The notes: generated by a model from the sequence alone, not told the origin. 64,000 nucleotides of DNA from Candidatus Burkholderia humilis (GCA_001184405.1 LFMX01000008.1:1-64000), one strand, 5' to 3'; positions 8,450-17,830 are shown, counted from the stretch's first letter. Program-made: numbers and translations.

Positions 8450-10095
8450 TTACTTCCCGGCGAGCGAATCTTCCGGATGCCGCGCGGGCGGCGTGGAATC
8501 GGCGGGGCGCACTTCGCTGCGGTCGCGTCCGCGCGATTTCGCCTCGTAGAGCGCGAGATCGGCGCGCGACAGAATCCATTCGATCGCGTCTTCCGCCGCC
8601 AGTTCGGTAATGCCGATGGAAACCGACAGCGTGGCATCGTCGGGCAAGTGGGCGCAGTGTTCGTGGTGAAAGCGCGCTCCAGCACGGCCTGCGCGTCCGC
8701 GAGCGATGTCTGCGGCAGCAGAATGCCGAATTCCTCGCCGCCGAGCCGGCCGATTGCATCGCTCGGGCGAAGCTGCGCGCGGCACACCTCGACGAAATGT
8801 TCCAGCGCCCGGTCGCCGGACGCATGGCCAAAGCGGTCGTTGATCTGCTTGAAGTGATCCAGATCGGCAATGGCCACCGACAGCGGCGTGCCGACCGAAC
8901 GCGCAATTTCGACTTCGTGGCGCAAGGTATCGAGAAAATAGCGGCGCGAGAGGGCGCCGGTGAGCGCGTCCTGACGTGCTTCGGCCGACAGCAGCGTATT
9001 GGCCGATTGCAACTGCTCCGCAAGATCGCGCGAATAAGACGTGGCGATCACGATGGCGAGCGTCACGACGCCGAGCATCGTCAGGAACACGAGCAGGCGG
9101 TCGCGGCTGTGATTGCGGCTGATTTCCGGCCAGCTCGTCAACGGATGCACGATATGCGCCGACAGCCCCGAGTTCAGGCCCGTGCGCTCGTCGTAAAGCG
9201 CGGGCCCGCTGCTGCCGTTCGCGGCGTAAAAGCTTTGCGCGAGCGACGGCGCGAGCCAGTGTTCGGCGGCGCGCATCTGATCGCCGACATGCGTGATGCG
9301 CAGTTCGGCAAACGCTTCGCGCCGATAATGCTCGAGCCGCTCGGCGGCGTCATGTGCGTGACGGGTGTATCGGGCATGGCTTCGTTTTCGAGACTGCCGT
9401 CGTGCGCCATCACGACGACGCCGTTTTCGTCGGTGACGAAGGTGCCCGCGCGCGACACCCAATGCCGCAATCGGTCGATGCTCACCTTCGCGATCACCGC
9501 GCCCACCAGAATGCCGTCCTCGTAGGCGGGCGCCGCGATAAAAATCCCCGGCTCGCCCGAGAGCCGCCCGACCCCGTACATTTCGACGAACCCGCCGAGC
9601 AGCGTCCGCACCACGTACGCGCACGCTCATGTCATAGCCGATAAAGCTGTTCTCGTCCTCCGCGTTGCTCGACGCAATGCAAAAACCCTGCTCGTTGACG
9701 AGCCAGATCGAGTCGAGGCCGGAGAAGCCCTGCGCGTTGTGCAAAAACTGATTGACCTTCGCCAGGCCCGGCACGCCGCTCCATTTAATGCGCCGGGCGC
9801 TTTCGGTGCCGCCAGTGTTCAAGGCATAATGCCGCGACTGCGCGAGCGCGCGCTGCGTGACATCCATCTGGGCGAGCGTGGCGGGAATGGCGCGCGACAT
9901 GGCGAGATCGCTGGCGATGACCTGCGCCATATTGTCGACGATCGATCTGGCCATCTGGCGCTCGGCGCGCGCCGTCGAGATCATCTCCTGTTGTACCATT
10001 CGGTCCGACAGCAAACCGGCCGCGATCCAGCACGCGAACACGAGCAGCGCGAGGCAAAGCATCACGATGGCACGGTGCAGGATGATCTTGTTCAT
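8450..10095 (-). pseudogene. Membrane diguanylate cyclase (dCACHE-GGDEF), frameshifted
   Basis: This would have made cyclic di-GMP from two GTP at the inner membrane. It starts MNKIILHRAIVMLCLALLVF (first membrane helix), continues with a large periplasmic CACHE-like sensor (GLDSIWLVNEQGFCIASSN, GIFIAAPAYEDGILVGAVIA), and a second helix (LVFLTMLGVVTLAIVIA). It ends with a GGDEF domain that keeps DALTGALSRRYFLD, ADLDHFKQINDRFGHASGD and the active-site RLGGEEFGILLP. At least three frameshifts are visible: near 9618 (extra base after DMSVR), near 9345, and near 8675 just after the GGEEF motif. Joined length is about 548 codons, typical for the class. Confidence 0.9.
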
Positions 10096-10789
10096 CGTTC
10101 GAGAGCTGCCCGATTTCGTCACGCGCGCGCCCGGCGTGCTTGCGCCGCGCGGCTCCGCGCTTCGGAAGACTCGCCGCCGCCAGCCAAAAACGGGATAATC
10201 GCCGCCTGGACGGCAACAGTCGTCCAGGCGCGGCCCTTGCAAGGGACACGGCTTGCCGGTTCCACCGCCGGGGCTTCGCTTATGCGACGTAAGCGGCTGG
10301 CGCGGTCTGTCGGCTCGAAATCGGCGTCACGCATCGCATCGGCGCTCATTTTTTGTTTGTGATGCCCACAGATTGGGCGATGTTTTTCGCCGCCTATCAA
10401 GCGCCTTGTCGTTTCGATCGGCGTGCGGGCATGCCGATCCGGCACAGGCTCGATTAACAAGCCCAATCGTAAAGAAAGCGAAAGGACACGTGCGGCAAAC
10501 ACGCTTGGAACAGTTTTGCCGCGGCTGCCCCTTCATTTTGCCTTCGCCGTGCCGAAGAGCAACAGAAACATCGCGGGATTTGCGCGCCGGGTCGCACGGA
10601 GGTTGTGTCTGTCATGGCGCTTGGTGTAGTGTCGCTCGATTCGGCTCGGCTCGGCCCGAAGCATGCTCGATTCGATACCTGACGCCCGGCTGTCTTCAGC
10701 ATCGAATCGAGCAGCGCAGCGAGCATCGAACCAGGCATCAAATCCGCGCCTCGCGCGGTCGCAATAAAGCCTTTACGAGGAGGGCGTGA
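10096..10789. other. Spacer, no gene recognised
   Basis: This 690-base region separates the divergent cyclase pseudogene and ABC operon. It is cytosine/guanine-rich with no coding sequence I can support. A strong AGGAGGG ribosome site sits at its right end, before the permease start at 10790. The open frames here are antisense or shadow frames. Confidence 0.5.
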
Positions 10790-12547
10790 ATGGATTTTGG
10801 TTTCAATCTGAAGAGCACGGCGAATGCATCGGCGTGGCGGCTTCTGCCCAATCGATGGGACTTCGTCGCCTTCCCGATGATCATCTGCATGATCGCGCTC
10901 GCCTCGGTCGGGTTCCACGAAGCCCTCGCGCCGATCTCGACCTTGCAGACGCAGGCGATCTCGCTCGATCCCGCGAATCTCCCCGAATACGCATTGCGCA
11001 CGACCTTGCGCATGCTGCTGGCAATGGTGGCATCGCTCATTTTCACGCTGGTCTACGGCACGCTCGCAGCCAAGAGCCGGCGCGCGTCGATGGTGCTCGT
11101 GCCGATTTTCGACATCCTCCAGTCGGTGCCGGTGCTCGGCTACATCTCCTTTACGGTCACGTTCTTTCTCGCGCTGTTTCCGGGGCGCGTGATCGGCGCG
11201 GAATGCGCGGCGATCTTCGCCATCTTTACGAGCCAGGTGTGGAACATGACCTTCAGCTTTTACCAGTCGCTGCGCGCGGTGCCGCGCGATCTGGACGAAG
11301 TCTCGCGCGGCTTTCACCTCACGAACTGGCAGCGCTTCTGGAAACTCGAAGTGCCGTTTTCGATGCCCGGCCTCATCTGGAACATGATGATGTCGATGTC
11401 CGGCGGCTGGTTTTTTGTCGTCGCGTCCGAAGCGATCACGGTCGGCAACCGCACCATCGTGCTGCCGGGCGTCGGTGCGTATCTGGCGGCCGCCATTGGC
11501 GAGCGCAATCTGAGCGCGATCGGCTGGGTGATTCTCGCGATGACCGTCGTCATCCTCGCGTACGACCAGTTGATGTTCCGCCCGCTCGTCGCGTGGGCCG
11601 ACAAGTTCCGCATGGAAAACACCAGTTCGGGCGATGCGCCGGAATCGTGGCTGCTCGATCTGATCCGCCGCACGCGCCTGATTCACCGTCTGCTCGTGCC
11701 GGCCGGCTGGATTCTCGCGAAAGCCGCGCGCGTGCCGATCAAACTGCCGTCGCTGCAGGGCGTGAAGCTGCCGCTGAACATGCGCGCGCCGGCGCCATCG
11801 ACGAAAGCGGGCGACATCGCGTGGGGCGCGGTGGTGCTCGCGCTCACCGCGTTCGTCGTGTGGAAAGTGGTGTCGTTCGTCTCGACGGGCGTGACGTGGG
11901 GCGAAGTCGGCCATGTCTTCGTGCTCGGCTTCATCACGCTGATTCGCGTGGTCGTGCTGATTGCGATTGTATCGGTGATCTGGGTGCCGGTGGGCGTGCT
12001 GATCGGCTTGCGGCCCGCGCTTGCCGAGAAAGTGCAGCCGCTTGCGCAGTTCCTCGCGGCGTTCCCAGCGAATTTGCTGTTTCCGGTGTTCGTCGTGGTG
12101 ATCGTGCGCTTTCATCTGAACGCGGATATCTGGCTGTCGCCGCTGATCGTGCTCGGAACGCAGTGGTATATCCTGTTCAACGTGGTCGCGGGGGCATCGT
12201 CCTATCCGAACGATTACCGCGAGGCCGCGACCAACTTTCAGATTTGCGGCTGGCAGTGGTGGAAGAAGTGCATGCTGCCGGGCATCTTCCCGTACTACAT
12301 CACCGGCGCGATCACGGCATCGGGCGGCGCGTGGAACGCGAGCATCGTCGCGGAGGCCGTGTCCTGGGGCAAGACCGAAGTCGTCGCGCATGGTCTGGGC
12401 GCGTATATCGCGCAGACGACCGCCGATGGCGACTATCCGAAGATCATTCTGGGCATCGCCGTGATGTCGCTCTTCGTCACGCTGTTCAACCGCCTGCTGT
12501 GGCGTCCGCTGTACGCCTATGCCGAATCAAGACTCCGACTGGATTGA
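10790..12547 (+). CDS. ABC transporter permease with two fused permease domains
   Basis: This 585-residue inner-membrane protein holds two tandem binding-protein-dependent permease domains in one chain, roughly residues 70-280 and 370-575. Each has several hydrophobic helices and an EAA-type cytoplasmic loop (DEVSRGFHLTNWQRFWKLEV in the first, YREAATNFQICGWQWWKKCM in the second). The arrangement matches the nitrate/sulfonate/taurine-type importers, but the substrate cannot be read from the sequence. The start follows AGGAGGG at ideal spacing. The ATPase starts 12 bases after its stop. No separate periplasmic binding protein gene is adjacent. The gene shows no damage, unusual in this window, suggesting continued selection. 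Confidence 0.88.
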   Translation: MDFGFNLKSTANASAWRLLPNRWDFVAFPMIICMIALASVGFHEALAPISTLQTQAISLDPANLPEYALRTTLRMLLAMVASLIFTLVYGTLAAKSRRASMVLVPIFDILQSVPVLGYISFTVTFFLALFPGRVIGAECAAIFAIFTSQVWNMTFSFYQSLRAVPRDLDEVSRGFHLTNWQRFWKLEVPFSMPGLIWNMMMSMSGGWFFVVASEAITVGNRTIVLPGVGAYLAAAIGERNLSAIGWVILAMTVVILAYDQLMFRPLVAWADKFRMENTSSGDAPESWLLDLIRRTRLIHRLLVPAGWILAKAARVPIKLPSLQGVKLPLNMRAPAPSTKAGDIAWGAVVLALTAFVVWKVVSFVSTGVTWGEVGHVFVLGFITLIRVVVLIAIVSVIWVPVGVLIGLRPALAEKVQPLAQFLAAFPANLLFPVFVVVIVRFHLNADIWLSPLIVLGTQWYILFNVVAGASSYPNDYREAATNFQICGWQWWKKCMLPGIFPYYITGAITASGGAWNASIVAEAVSWGKTEVVAHGLGAYIAQTTADGDYPKIILGIAVMSLFVTLFNRLLWRPLYAYAESRLRLD

Positions 12548-12559
12548 GGACGAGTTCCG

Positions 12560-13924
12560 ATGCAGAACCTTAGAACCACTCAGACTTCACCGCGCACGCC
12601 GGGCGCATCGTCCACGCCCTCGCCAGGCACGCCGCCGTGCTTAGGCGAAGAAATTCTGCGCGTGGCGAACGTCAGCCGCGGCTTCAACAAGACGCAAGGC
12701 GAACTGCTCGTGCTCGACGATGCCAACCTCGCGCTGTGCGAAGGCGAAATCGTCGGCTTGCTCGGGCGTTCGGGCTCGGGGAAATCGACGTTGCTGCGCA
12801 TCATTGCCGGGCTGATTCAGCCGACAGCGGGCGAAGTCACGTATCTGAAGGAGCCGTTGCGTGGCCCGGCGAAGGGCGTCGCGATGGTGTTCCAGACGTT
12901 TGCGTTGTTTCCGTGGCTGACCGTGCTGCAGAACGTGGAAGCGGGTCTGGAAGCGCAGGGTGTCGGCGCCCGCGAGCGGCATGAACGTGCGTTGGCGGCG
13001 ATCGATCTGATCGGTCTGGACGGATTCGAAAACGCGTATCCGCGTGAGTTGTCGGGTGGCATGCGACAGCGCGTGGGTTTCGCGCGTGCGTTGGTCGTCG
13101 ATCCGACTTTGCTCCTGATGGACGAGCCGTTTTCCGCGCTCGACGTGCTGACCGCTGAAAACCTGCGTACCGATTTGCTCGATTTGTGGACGCAGGGGCG
13201 CATGCCGATCAAGTCGGTGCTGATCGTCACGCACAACATCGAGGAAACGGTGTTCATGTGCGACCGCATTCTCGTGCTGTCGAGCAATCCGGGCCGCGTG
13301 ATGGCCGAGATCAAGGTGCCGTTCAAGTATCCGCGCAATCGTCTGGATCCGGCGTTCCGGCGTCTCGTCGATGACATTTACGCGAAGATGACCGCGCGTC
13401 AGTTGGGTGAATCGAAGAAGAAGGGACTGGAGCTGGGGAGCTGGCTGCCGTCGGTGTCGACGAACCTGATGGCGGGTCTCATCGAAACGCTCGCGGCCGA
13501 GCCGTACTACGGCCGCGCGGATATGCCGGAAATTGCGCGCACGCTGCATCTGGAAGTCGACGAACTTTTTCCGATTGCGGAAGTGCTGCAGCACCTCGGT
13601 TTCGCCGATGTGCGTGAGGGCGATATTTTCCTGACGCCGCAAGCGCGCGTATTCGCTGAATTCGGCACGCAGGAACGCAAGATGATGTTCGCGGAGCATC
13701 TGCTGCGGCACGTGCCGCTGGCCGCGCGGATCAAGAAGGTGCTGAACGAGCGGCCGGGGCATCGCGCGCCGCGCGTGTGCTTCGAGCAGGAACTGGAGGA
13801 TTTTCTGTCTGATAAGGCCGCGCAGGAGACGCTGGACGCGGTCATCGACTGGGGACGGTACGGGGAGATTTTCTCGTATAACGATCAGACGGAGATGTTG
13901 AGTCTGGAGGATGTGGAGGCTTGA
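12560..13924 (+). CDS. NitT/TauT-type ABC ATPase with C-terminal AAA-associated domain
   Basis: This 454-residue ATPase powers the permease upstream. The nucleotide-binding domain (about residues 28-250) shows Walker A LLGRSGSGKSTLL, Q-loop VFQTFALFPW, signature LSGGMRQRVGFARAL, Walker B LLLMDEPFSALD and H-loop IVTHNIEE, all canonical. Residues from about 280 to 450 form an extra helical C-terminal part (SWLPSVSTNLMAGLIETLAA to SLEDVEA) like the AAA-associated C-terminal domain found on some of these ATPases; its role is unclear. A GGACGAGTTCCG leader precedes the ATG. An intrinsic terminator follows 22 bases after the stop. No substitutions at catalytic positions were seen. Confidence 0.9.
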   Translation: MQNLRTTQTSPRTPGASSTPSPGTPPCLGEEILRVANVSRGFNKTQGELLVLDDANLALCEGEIVGLLGRSGSGKSTLLRIIAGLIQPTAGEVTYLKEPLRGPAKGVAMVFQTFALFPWLTVLQNVEAGLEAQGVGARERHERALAAIDLIGLDGFENAYPRELSGGMRQRVGFARALVVDPTLLLMDEPFSALDVLTAENLRTDLLDLWTQGRMPIKSVLIVTHNIEETVFMCDRILVLSSNPGRVMAEIKVPFKYPRNRLDPAFRRLVDDIYAKMTARQLGESKKKGLELGSWLPSVSTNLMAGLIETLAAEPYYGRADMPEIARTLHLEVDELFPIAEVLQHLGFADVREGDIFLTPQARVFAEFGTQERKMMFAEHLLRHVPLAARIKKVLNERPGHRAPRVCFEQELEDFLSDKAAQETLDAVIDWGRYGEIFSYNDQTEMLSLEDVEA

Positions 13925-13945
13925 CGTAGTCTTCGCAGCGGATCG

Positions 13946-13985
13946 AAAAAGCGCGGTTTCCGGTGATGGGGACCGCGCTTTTTGC
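13946..13985 (+). terminator. Terminator of the ABC operon
   Basis: Arms AAAAAGCGCGGT and ACCGCGCTTTTT, with partly paired bases between (TTCC/GGGG), form a long hairpin ending in a T run just after the ATPase stop codon. The left A run would also allow termination in reverse. Confidence 0.88.
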
Positions 13986-14059
13986 TTTGGAGCAGGCCGT
14001 TTGGCTGAATGGTGGCAAAACGTCACGCGCCATAAATTGTCTGTCTTGGAGATTGTCCG

Positions 14060-14085
14060 CTTCGTGTGTAAAAATACATACGAAG
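14060..14085. promoter_or_regulatory. Palindromic operator upstream of hicAB
   Basis: A 26-base inverted repeat has left arm CTTCGTGTGTA, centre AAAA and right arm TACATACGAAG, with a single mismatch in 11 pairs. It ends 14 bases before the hicA ATG, with the ribosome site GGAGACGAG between. HicB antitoxins with a ribbon-helix-helix C-terminus, as encoded here, are known to repress their own operon by binding such repeats near the promoter. Assignment to HicB is inference from position and symmetry. Confidence 0.65.
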
Positions 14086-14099
14086 CATTCGGAGACGAG

Positions 14100-14309
14100 A
14101 TGGATTCATCGCGCTTGATACGAATGCTTTTGGATGATGGCTGGGTGCTGGTGCGCACCCGAGGCAGTCGTCACCGTTTCAGGCATGAGCAGAAGAACGC
14201 CCGGGTGATCGTGGTTCATCCCAAAAAGGATATGGCAATCGGGACACTCAGAGCGGTGCTGAAACGTGCCGGACTACTCGACCGTCTACACGTCGTAACG
14301 GAGTTGGAC
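14100..14309 (+). pseudogene. hicA: HicA-type toxin, run-on into hicB reading frame
   Basis: HicA toxins are small mRNA interferases with a double-stranded RNA-binding fold. The sequence MDSSRLIRMLLDDGWVLVRT, RGSRHRFRHEQKN, VVHPKKDMAIGTLRAVLKRA is a complete HicA domain; the catalytic-type histidine is at residue 25 (GSRH). A normal HicA stops near residue 60-66. Here the frame stays open through the hicB ATG at 14310 and ends at 14411, giving a HicA-HicB' run-on of 103 codons. A TAA at 14296-14298, in the +1 frame, would end a 66-residue HicA if one base near 14277-14281 were extra, so an insertion there is likely. The toxin fold itself may be undamaged. Confidence 0.75.
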
Positions 14310-14712
14310 ATGGAATTCGCTATCGCCATTCAAAAGGCTTCCGACAATAGCTACGATGTGATCGTGCCCCAATATTCCCGGCGTGTTTTCGGCCGGAGAC
14401 ACGATCGATGAGGCCATTCGTAACGCGAAGGAAGCAATCTTTTTTCACGTAGAGACGATCGTTGAGGATGGCGGCAAGGTTAGCATCGAGTCGACGGCGA
14501 TTGAGGAGTTGATCAGCGATCCCGATTACGAAGGGGCGATCTGGGCCTATATCGAAGTCGATCTCTCCCAACTCGACTCAAAGCCCGAGCGCATCAACAT
14601 CAGCCTGCCTCGCTTCATCCTGCACAAGATCGACAGCTACGTCGAAGCGCGGCACGAGACGCGTAGCGGCTTTCTCGCACGTGCGGTGCTCGAGGCAATA
14701 GCGAACGGATGA
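14310..14712 (+). pseudogene. hicB: HicB antitoxin, frameshifted
   Basis: HicB binds and neutralises HicA and represses the operon. The N-terminus MEFAIAIQKASDNSYDVIVP matches the partial RNase-H-like HicB fold. After VPQY an extra T near 14373 shifts the frame, so the expected PG-FSAGDTIDEAI block is read only from 14383 in another frame. The remainder is open: AGDTIDEAIRNAKEAIFFHV, then the ribbon-helix-helix DNA-binding end LPRFILHKIDSYVEARHETR to AIANG. Joined length is about 134 residues, normal for the long HicB class. An internal ATG at 14383 could still give the DNA-binding half. The module is otherwise classical hicA-hicB order. Confidence 0.88.
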
Positions 14713-14716
14713 CGTT

Positions 14717-14763
14717 AAAAAAGGGCGGTTCCCGGTAAAGGAAGCCGCGCTTCTCGCTTTTTC
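14717..14763 (+). terminator. Weak terminator after hicB
   Basis: An imperfect hairpin (GCGGTTCC against GGAAGCCGC, one bulge) lies between an A run and a TTCTCGCTTTTT tract directly after hicB. Confidence 0.5.
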
Positions 14764-14777
14764 GGCACGCAGCGTAC

Positions 14778-15282
14778 TTACTGCAAATTCCCCCACCGAT
14801 CCACCGCCGGTTCCGCCGATGCCCACTTCCAGCCGCTCGTCTGCTGGCAAGCCGTCGCGACATACCACTGCGCGGGCGCATTCGCCTCGTCGCCATTGAC
14901 CACGGAAAACGCGAATTCCTTGCAGTTCGCCAGCGCGCTGTTGAACGTGTGCAGCATGCGCACTTCGCCGTGTCCGTTCTCGACCGGCAGCGTGTGCTTG
15001 ACCATCCACGGACGCGTTTCGCCGACCTGCGAAATGCCCGCCGTCACTGCGATCATCACCTGCTGATCCTGATGCAGCGACTTCGTCGGTCGCCGCCTGC
15101 ACCTCAATACCCACGCCGAAGCCGATCGCCGGATTGGTCGTGACCGCGCCCGTCGCCACGCCCGCGACCGCGCTGGTCGCAGCGCCGATCGATGCACAGC
15201 CGCTCATCGTCACGCACGCCGCCGCCGCGGCAAGCGCGAGGCCGAGGCGCATCGGCAGAGGAAATGCACGAAGCGTCGTCAT
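14778..15282 (-). pseudogene. Small lipoprotein of unknown function, frameshifted
   Basis: The start MTTLRAFPLPMRLGLALAAA leads into a lipobox (TMSGC, cysteine near residue 27) and a small-residue stretch, so this was an outer-membrane or periplasmic lipoprotein. After VQAATDE the frame breaks at about 15084 (roughly two bases lost). The rest continues in another frame from SLHQDQQVMIAVTAGISQVG to SGWKWASAEPAVDRWGNLQ. The ending WKWASAEPA-RWG-LQ is shared with the gene immediately upstream, so the two are tandem paralogues. The ATG overlaps the upstream TGA by four bases, indicating translational coupling. Function is unknown. Confidence 0.7.
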
Positions 15283-15660
15283 TGCAGCGAGCCCCAGCGC
15301 GGCGTCGCGGGTTCGGCCGACGCCCATTTCCACTTGCCGCCGTCACGGCACACCGACGCGACGTAAAACGCGCTGTCGGCAGGGCGGTCCTTGGTGGCGT
15401 CGCGATCGACGGAGAAGACGATTTCCTTGCAGTCGAGCGCGCCTGTGCTGATGGTGCGGCTCACGGTCACGCGGCCTTTTTCGTCATCTTCGATTGGCGC
15501 GGAATGCACGATCTTCCACGGCGCCACCGCGCCGACATCGAGCGGACCGGCGACCGATGCGATCGCGTCCTGCGTATTCGTGTGTACGATGCGCTGCGTG
15601 TACTGCACGCCCGCCTTGGCCGCCGCGACCGCGCCGAGGCCGATGCCCGTCGCCGGCTTG
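15279..15660 (-). pseudogene. Paralogous small exported protein, 5' end lost
   Basis: From about 15660 the minus strand reads CGKPATGIGLGAVAAAKAGV, then TQRIVHTNTQDAIASVAGPL, and ends GGKWKWASAEPATPRWGSLQ. The C-terminal block is nearly the same as in its downstream neighbour. Going 5', a stop codon appears about 20 bases upstream of CGKPAT with no signal sequence or good start between, so the N-terminus is missing. A GTG at 15608 is the only internal start of note. Family unknown; both members of the pair are damaged. Confidence 0.6.
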
Positions 15661-15757
15661 CCGCATTTTGAAGCAAGCTTCTAATTACCGCTTTGAGAAA
15701 ATTGCAAGAAATTGCAAGCGAAGAGCACACGTTTCGCTTACTGATCCAAACGCGCGT

Positions 15758-15787
15758 AAAAAAACGGGCGTCCGAAGAGCGCCCGCT
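15758..15787 (-). terminator. Terminator of the sigma-54 activator gene
   Basis: On the minus strand a CGGGCG/CGCCCG stem with an eight- to nine-base loop is followed by seven T residues, about 23 bases past the stop codon at 15810. Confidence 0.82.
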
Positions 15788-15809
15788 TTCATATCGAATC
15801 GCGCGACGA

Positions 15810-16877
15810 TCAGCCTTCCTTGCCGGAAGGCGTCTCGTCGACTTCGGTGTTGTCCTCGTTTTCGTACGCGCCGAGGCGGTTGTACAGCGTCTTCAGACTC
15901 ACGCCGAGCGCCTTCGCCGCGCGACGCTTGTCGCCGCCGCAATGCTTGAGCGTGCCAAGAATGATCTGCTTTTGCGCGTCGGCGAGCGGCGTGCCGACCC
16001 AAACGTTCATTGCATCGCCTTGCGTGACGGGCTTCTTCACGCGCGATGCGAGATGCGGATGCGCAATCTCCACCGTCTTCTCCGCCAGAATGAACGCGCG
16101 ATACACTGTGTTCTTCAGTTCGCGCACATTGCCGGGCCACGAGTACGTGCGCAGGACATCGAGCGCGCGCTTGCTGAACACCTTGCTCGTACCTTCTTGT
16201 GCGTTCATCTCGGACAGGAAATGCTGAGCGAGCAGTTCGCGATCGGAATCGCGTTCGCGCAAAGGCGGCGCGCGCAGCGGAAACACCGCGAGCCGGTACA
16301 TCAAATCTTCGCGCAAGCCGTTTTCCTTCACGGCGACGACCGGATCGCGATTGGTCGCCGCGATCACGCGCACATCCGAGCTGATCAGATCATTGCCGCC
16401 GACGCGAAAGAACGTGCCGGTTTCCAGCGCGCGCAGCAGCTTCACCTGCCACACCGGCGACATTTCCGTCACTTCGTCAAGAAAGAGCGTGCCGCCGTTC
16501 GCGTGCTCGAAATAGCCGACGTGCCCCTGCACCGCGCCCGTGAAGCTGCCTTTTTCGTGGCCGAAGAGCTCGGCTTCGATCAGATTGTCGGGAATCGCGC
16601 CGCAGTTGACGGCAATGAACGGCGCATCTTTGCGGCCGCTCAGGTCGTGAATGGTCCGGGCGACGAGCTCCTTGCCCGTACCCGATTCGCCGATGATAAG
16701 CGCGGTCGCGTCCGTCGCGGCCACGCGTTCGATCTGCGCGTACAGCTCCTGCATCACCGGAGACGAGCCGTAGAGCAGTCCGTAAGACTTCAAGCCCGGC
16801 ACTTCTCCAGCATTGCGCTTCTTCTGCGCCGGCGAGTCACTGGCGATGGGTGGCGGGTCCAGATCGGTTGACGCCAT
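15810..16877 (-). CDS. Sigma-54-dependent Fis-type transcriptional activator
   Basis: This 355-residue enhancer-binding protein would use ATP to open sigma-54 promoters. A short N-terminus of about 35 residues replaces the usual receiver or GAF domain. The AAA+ domain shows Walker A GESGTGKE (about 63-70), the sigma-54 contact loop as GSFTGA (about 110-115, usually GAFTGA), Walker B GTLFLDE and the arginine-finger region [17 protein letters not shown]. The C-terminal Fis-type helix-turn-helix is [20 protein letters not shown] chose [10 protein letters not shown] at 16877 because AGGACAC lies directly before it; the frame stays open further 5' without good starts. Without a sensory domain its activity must be set by another protein or by expression. 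The gene appears intact. Confidence 0.9.
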   Translation of the reverse strand: MASTDLDPPPIASDSPAQKKRNAGEVPGLKSYGLLYGSSPVMQELYAQIERVAATDATALIIGESGTGKELVARTIHDLSGRKDAPFIAVNCGAIPDNLIEAELFGHEKGSFTGAVQGHVGYFEHANGGTLFLDEVTEMSPVWQVKLLRALETGTFFRVGGNDLISSDVRVIAATNRDPVVAVKENGLREDLMYRLAVFPLRAPPLRERDSDRELLAQHFLSEMNAQEGTSKVFSKRALDVLRTYSWPGNVRELKNTVYRAFILAEKTVEIAHPHLASRVKKPVTQGDAMNVWVGTPLADAQKQIILGTLKHCGGDKRRAAKALGVSLKTLYNRLGAYENEDNTEVDETPSGKEG

Positions 16878-17439
16878 GTGTCCTGATATGTCCTGAATGC
16901 TGCGAATGGATGAATGGAGAGGCGATGGCCGGCGTAGGGCTGCGCGCGCATTCGGTCGGGTGGATGCAGCGGCTCGCGCGAACGGCGCACTGCGGTCGAC
17001 CGTGCGCATCGGCATGAACGGTGAAGCGAGCGCCGTGCGCGCATTCGATGCCGTTCCGCCCATTCCCCTGGGTCTTGCGTCGGTCCCGGATCGTCCGAAT
17101 GGCGGGCGCTGAATGTGCCGTCACAAACGAAGCGACCTATCTTATAAACGTTATTTAATCATTCGCAACGATGTTGCGGCAATGCGCGGCGCCGTGTGCA
17201 TGCGGATTTGTCTGATTCGCAGATGCAAAGCGTTCGCATTCCGGAAAGGTTCGCCTCTTCGTTTGAGAAATTACAAAGCAACGGCGTAATTGTTACCCGC
17301 GAAACTCCGGCGAAAGTTCGACAGGGCCGCGCGGATGATTCGTGAACGCGCGTGTGTTCGCGTTGGTACGAAAGCTGCACAAGTCCTGTCATCGATACGG
17401 AAGATGCCCGCACTGACGAACGGGCAGCGGGAGAGGCTC
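16878..17439. other. Divergent spacer, no gene recognised
   Basis: About 560 bases lie between the sigma-54 activator and the small membrane-protein genes. It becomes AT-rich around 17130-17290 (for example ACGTTATTTAATC), a likely promoter zone, but I could not define a convincing -24/-12 or -35/-10 element. Confidence 0.4.
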
Positions 17440-17783
17440 ATGGAAGACTTACTGGATAAGGACCACGCGGCCGCTGCGGCCCGGTCCAGCCGGGCCGCAG
17501 CGGCCGTGCGACGGTTCGTGCGGGCGAGCGCGAGAAACTCGCGGCGGGCGAGCCGATCGACATCTATCACTGGGCGGCCGTTGCGCTGGTGACGGCGCTG
17601 ATGTGCGCGGTGCTCGGTTATGCCGCCGGCACGCCGGCTTTGTCGCGCGCGGCGCATATCACGAGCGTCGTGTTCGGCCCGATGGGCGGCGCGCTCGTGC
17701 TGAGCGGCGTGGTGCGTGGATTTCGCGCGCGGATCGCAAGTCACGGCGCAATCGATACGCTGGCCGTCGCCGAATCGCGTTGA
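17440..17783 (+). pseudogene. Small inner-membrane protein of unknown function, frameshifted
   Basis: The start MEDLLDKDHAAAAARSSRAA follows a GGGAGAGG ribosome site. After RRFVR a one-base deletion near 17520-17525 shifts the frame. The true continuation reads KLAAGEPIDIYHWAAVALVT, then two predicted membrane helices (ALMCAVLGYAAG and ITSVVFGPMGGALVLSGVV) and a basic tail, ending DTLAVAESR. It is followed 47 bases later by a DUF883 gene in the same orientation, so the pair may be a cell-envelope stress unit. I do not recognise the family. Confidence 0.55.
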
Positions 17784-17830
17784 TACACATAACGGCAACC
17801 CATTCCCCACTTAGGCGAGGACTTCAATTC

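Noticed and set aside
8074-10242. A single 722-codon minus-strand frame joining the cyclase and the 87-residue protein
   Set aside because: It is a chance read-through created by frameshifts; the small gene has its own start at 8337 and the cyclase ends at 8450 in another frame.
10454-12391. A 645-codon minus-strand open frame antisense to the ABC permease
   Set aside because: The product is His/Arg/Asp-rich with no domain logic, typical of an antisense shadow of a high-GC gene; the plus-strand permease has clear family features and a ribosome site.
12641-14158. A 505-codon minus-strand open frame over the ABC ATPase
   Set aside because: Arg/His/Gln-rich shadow frame without motifs; the plus-strand ATPase is certain.
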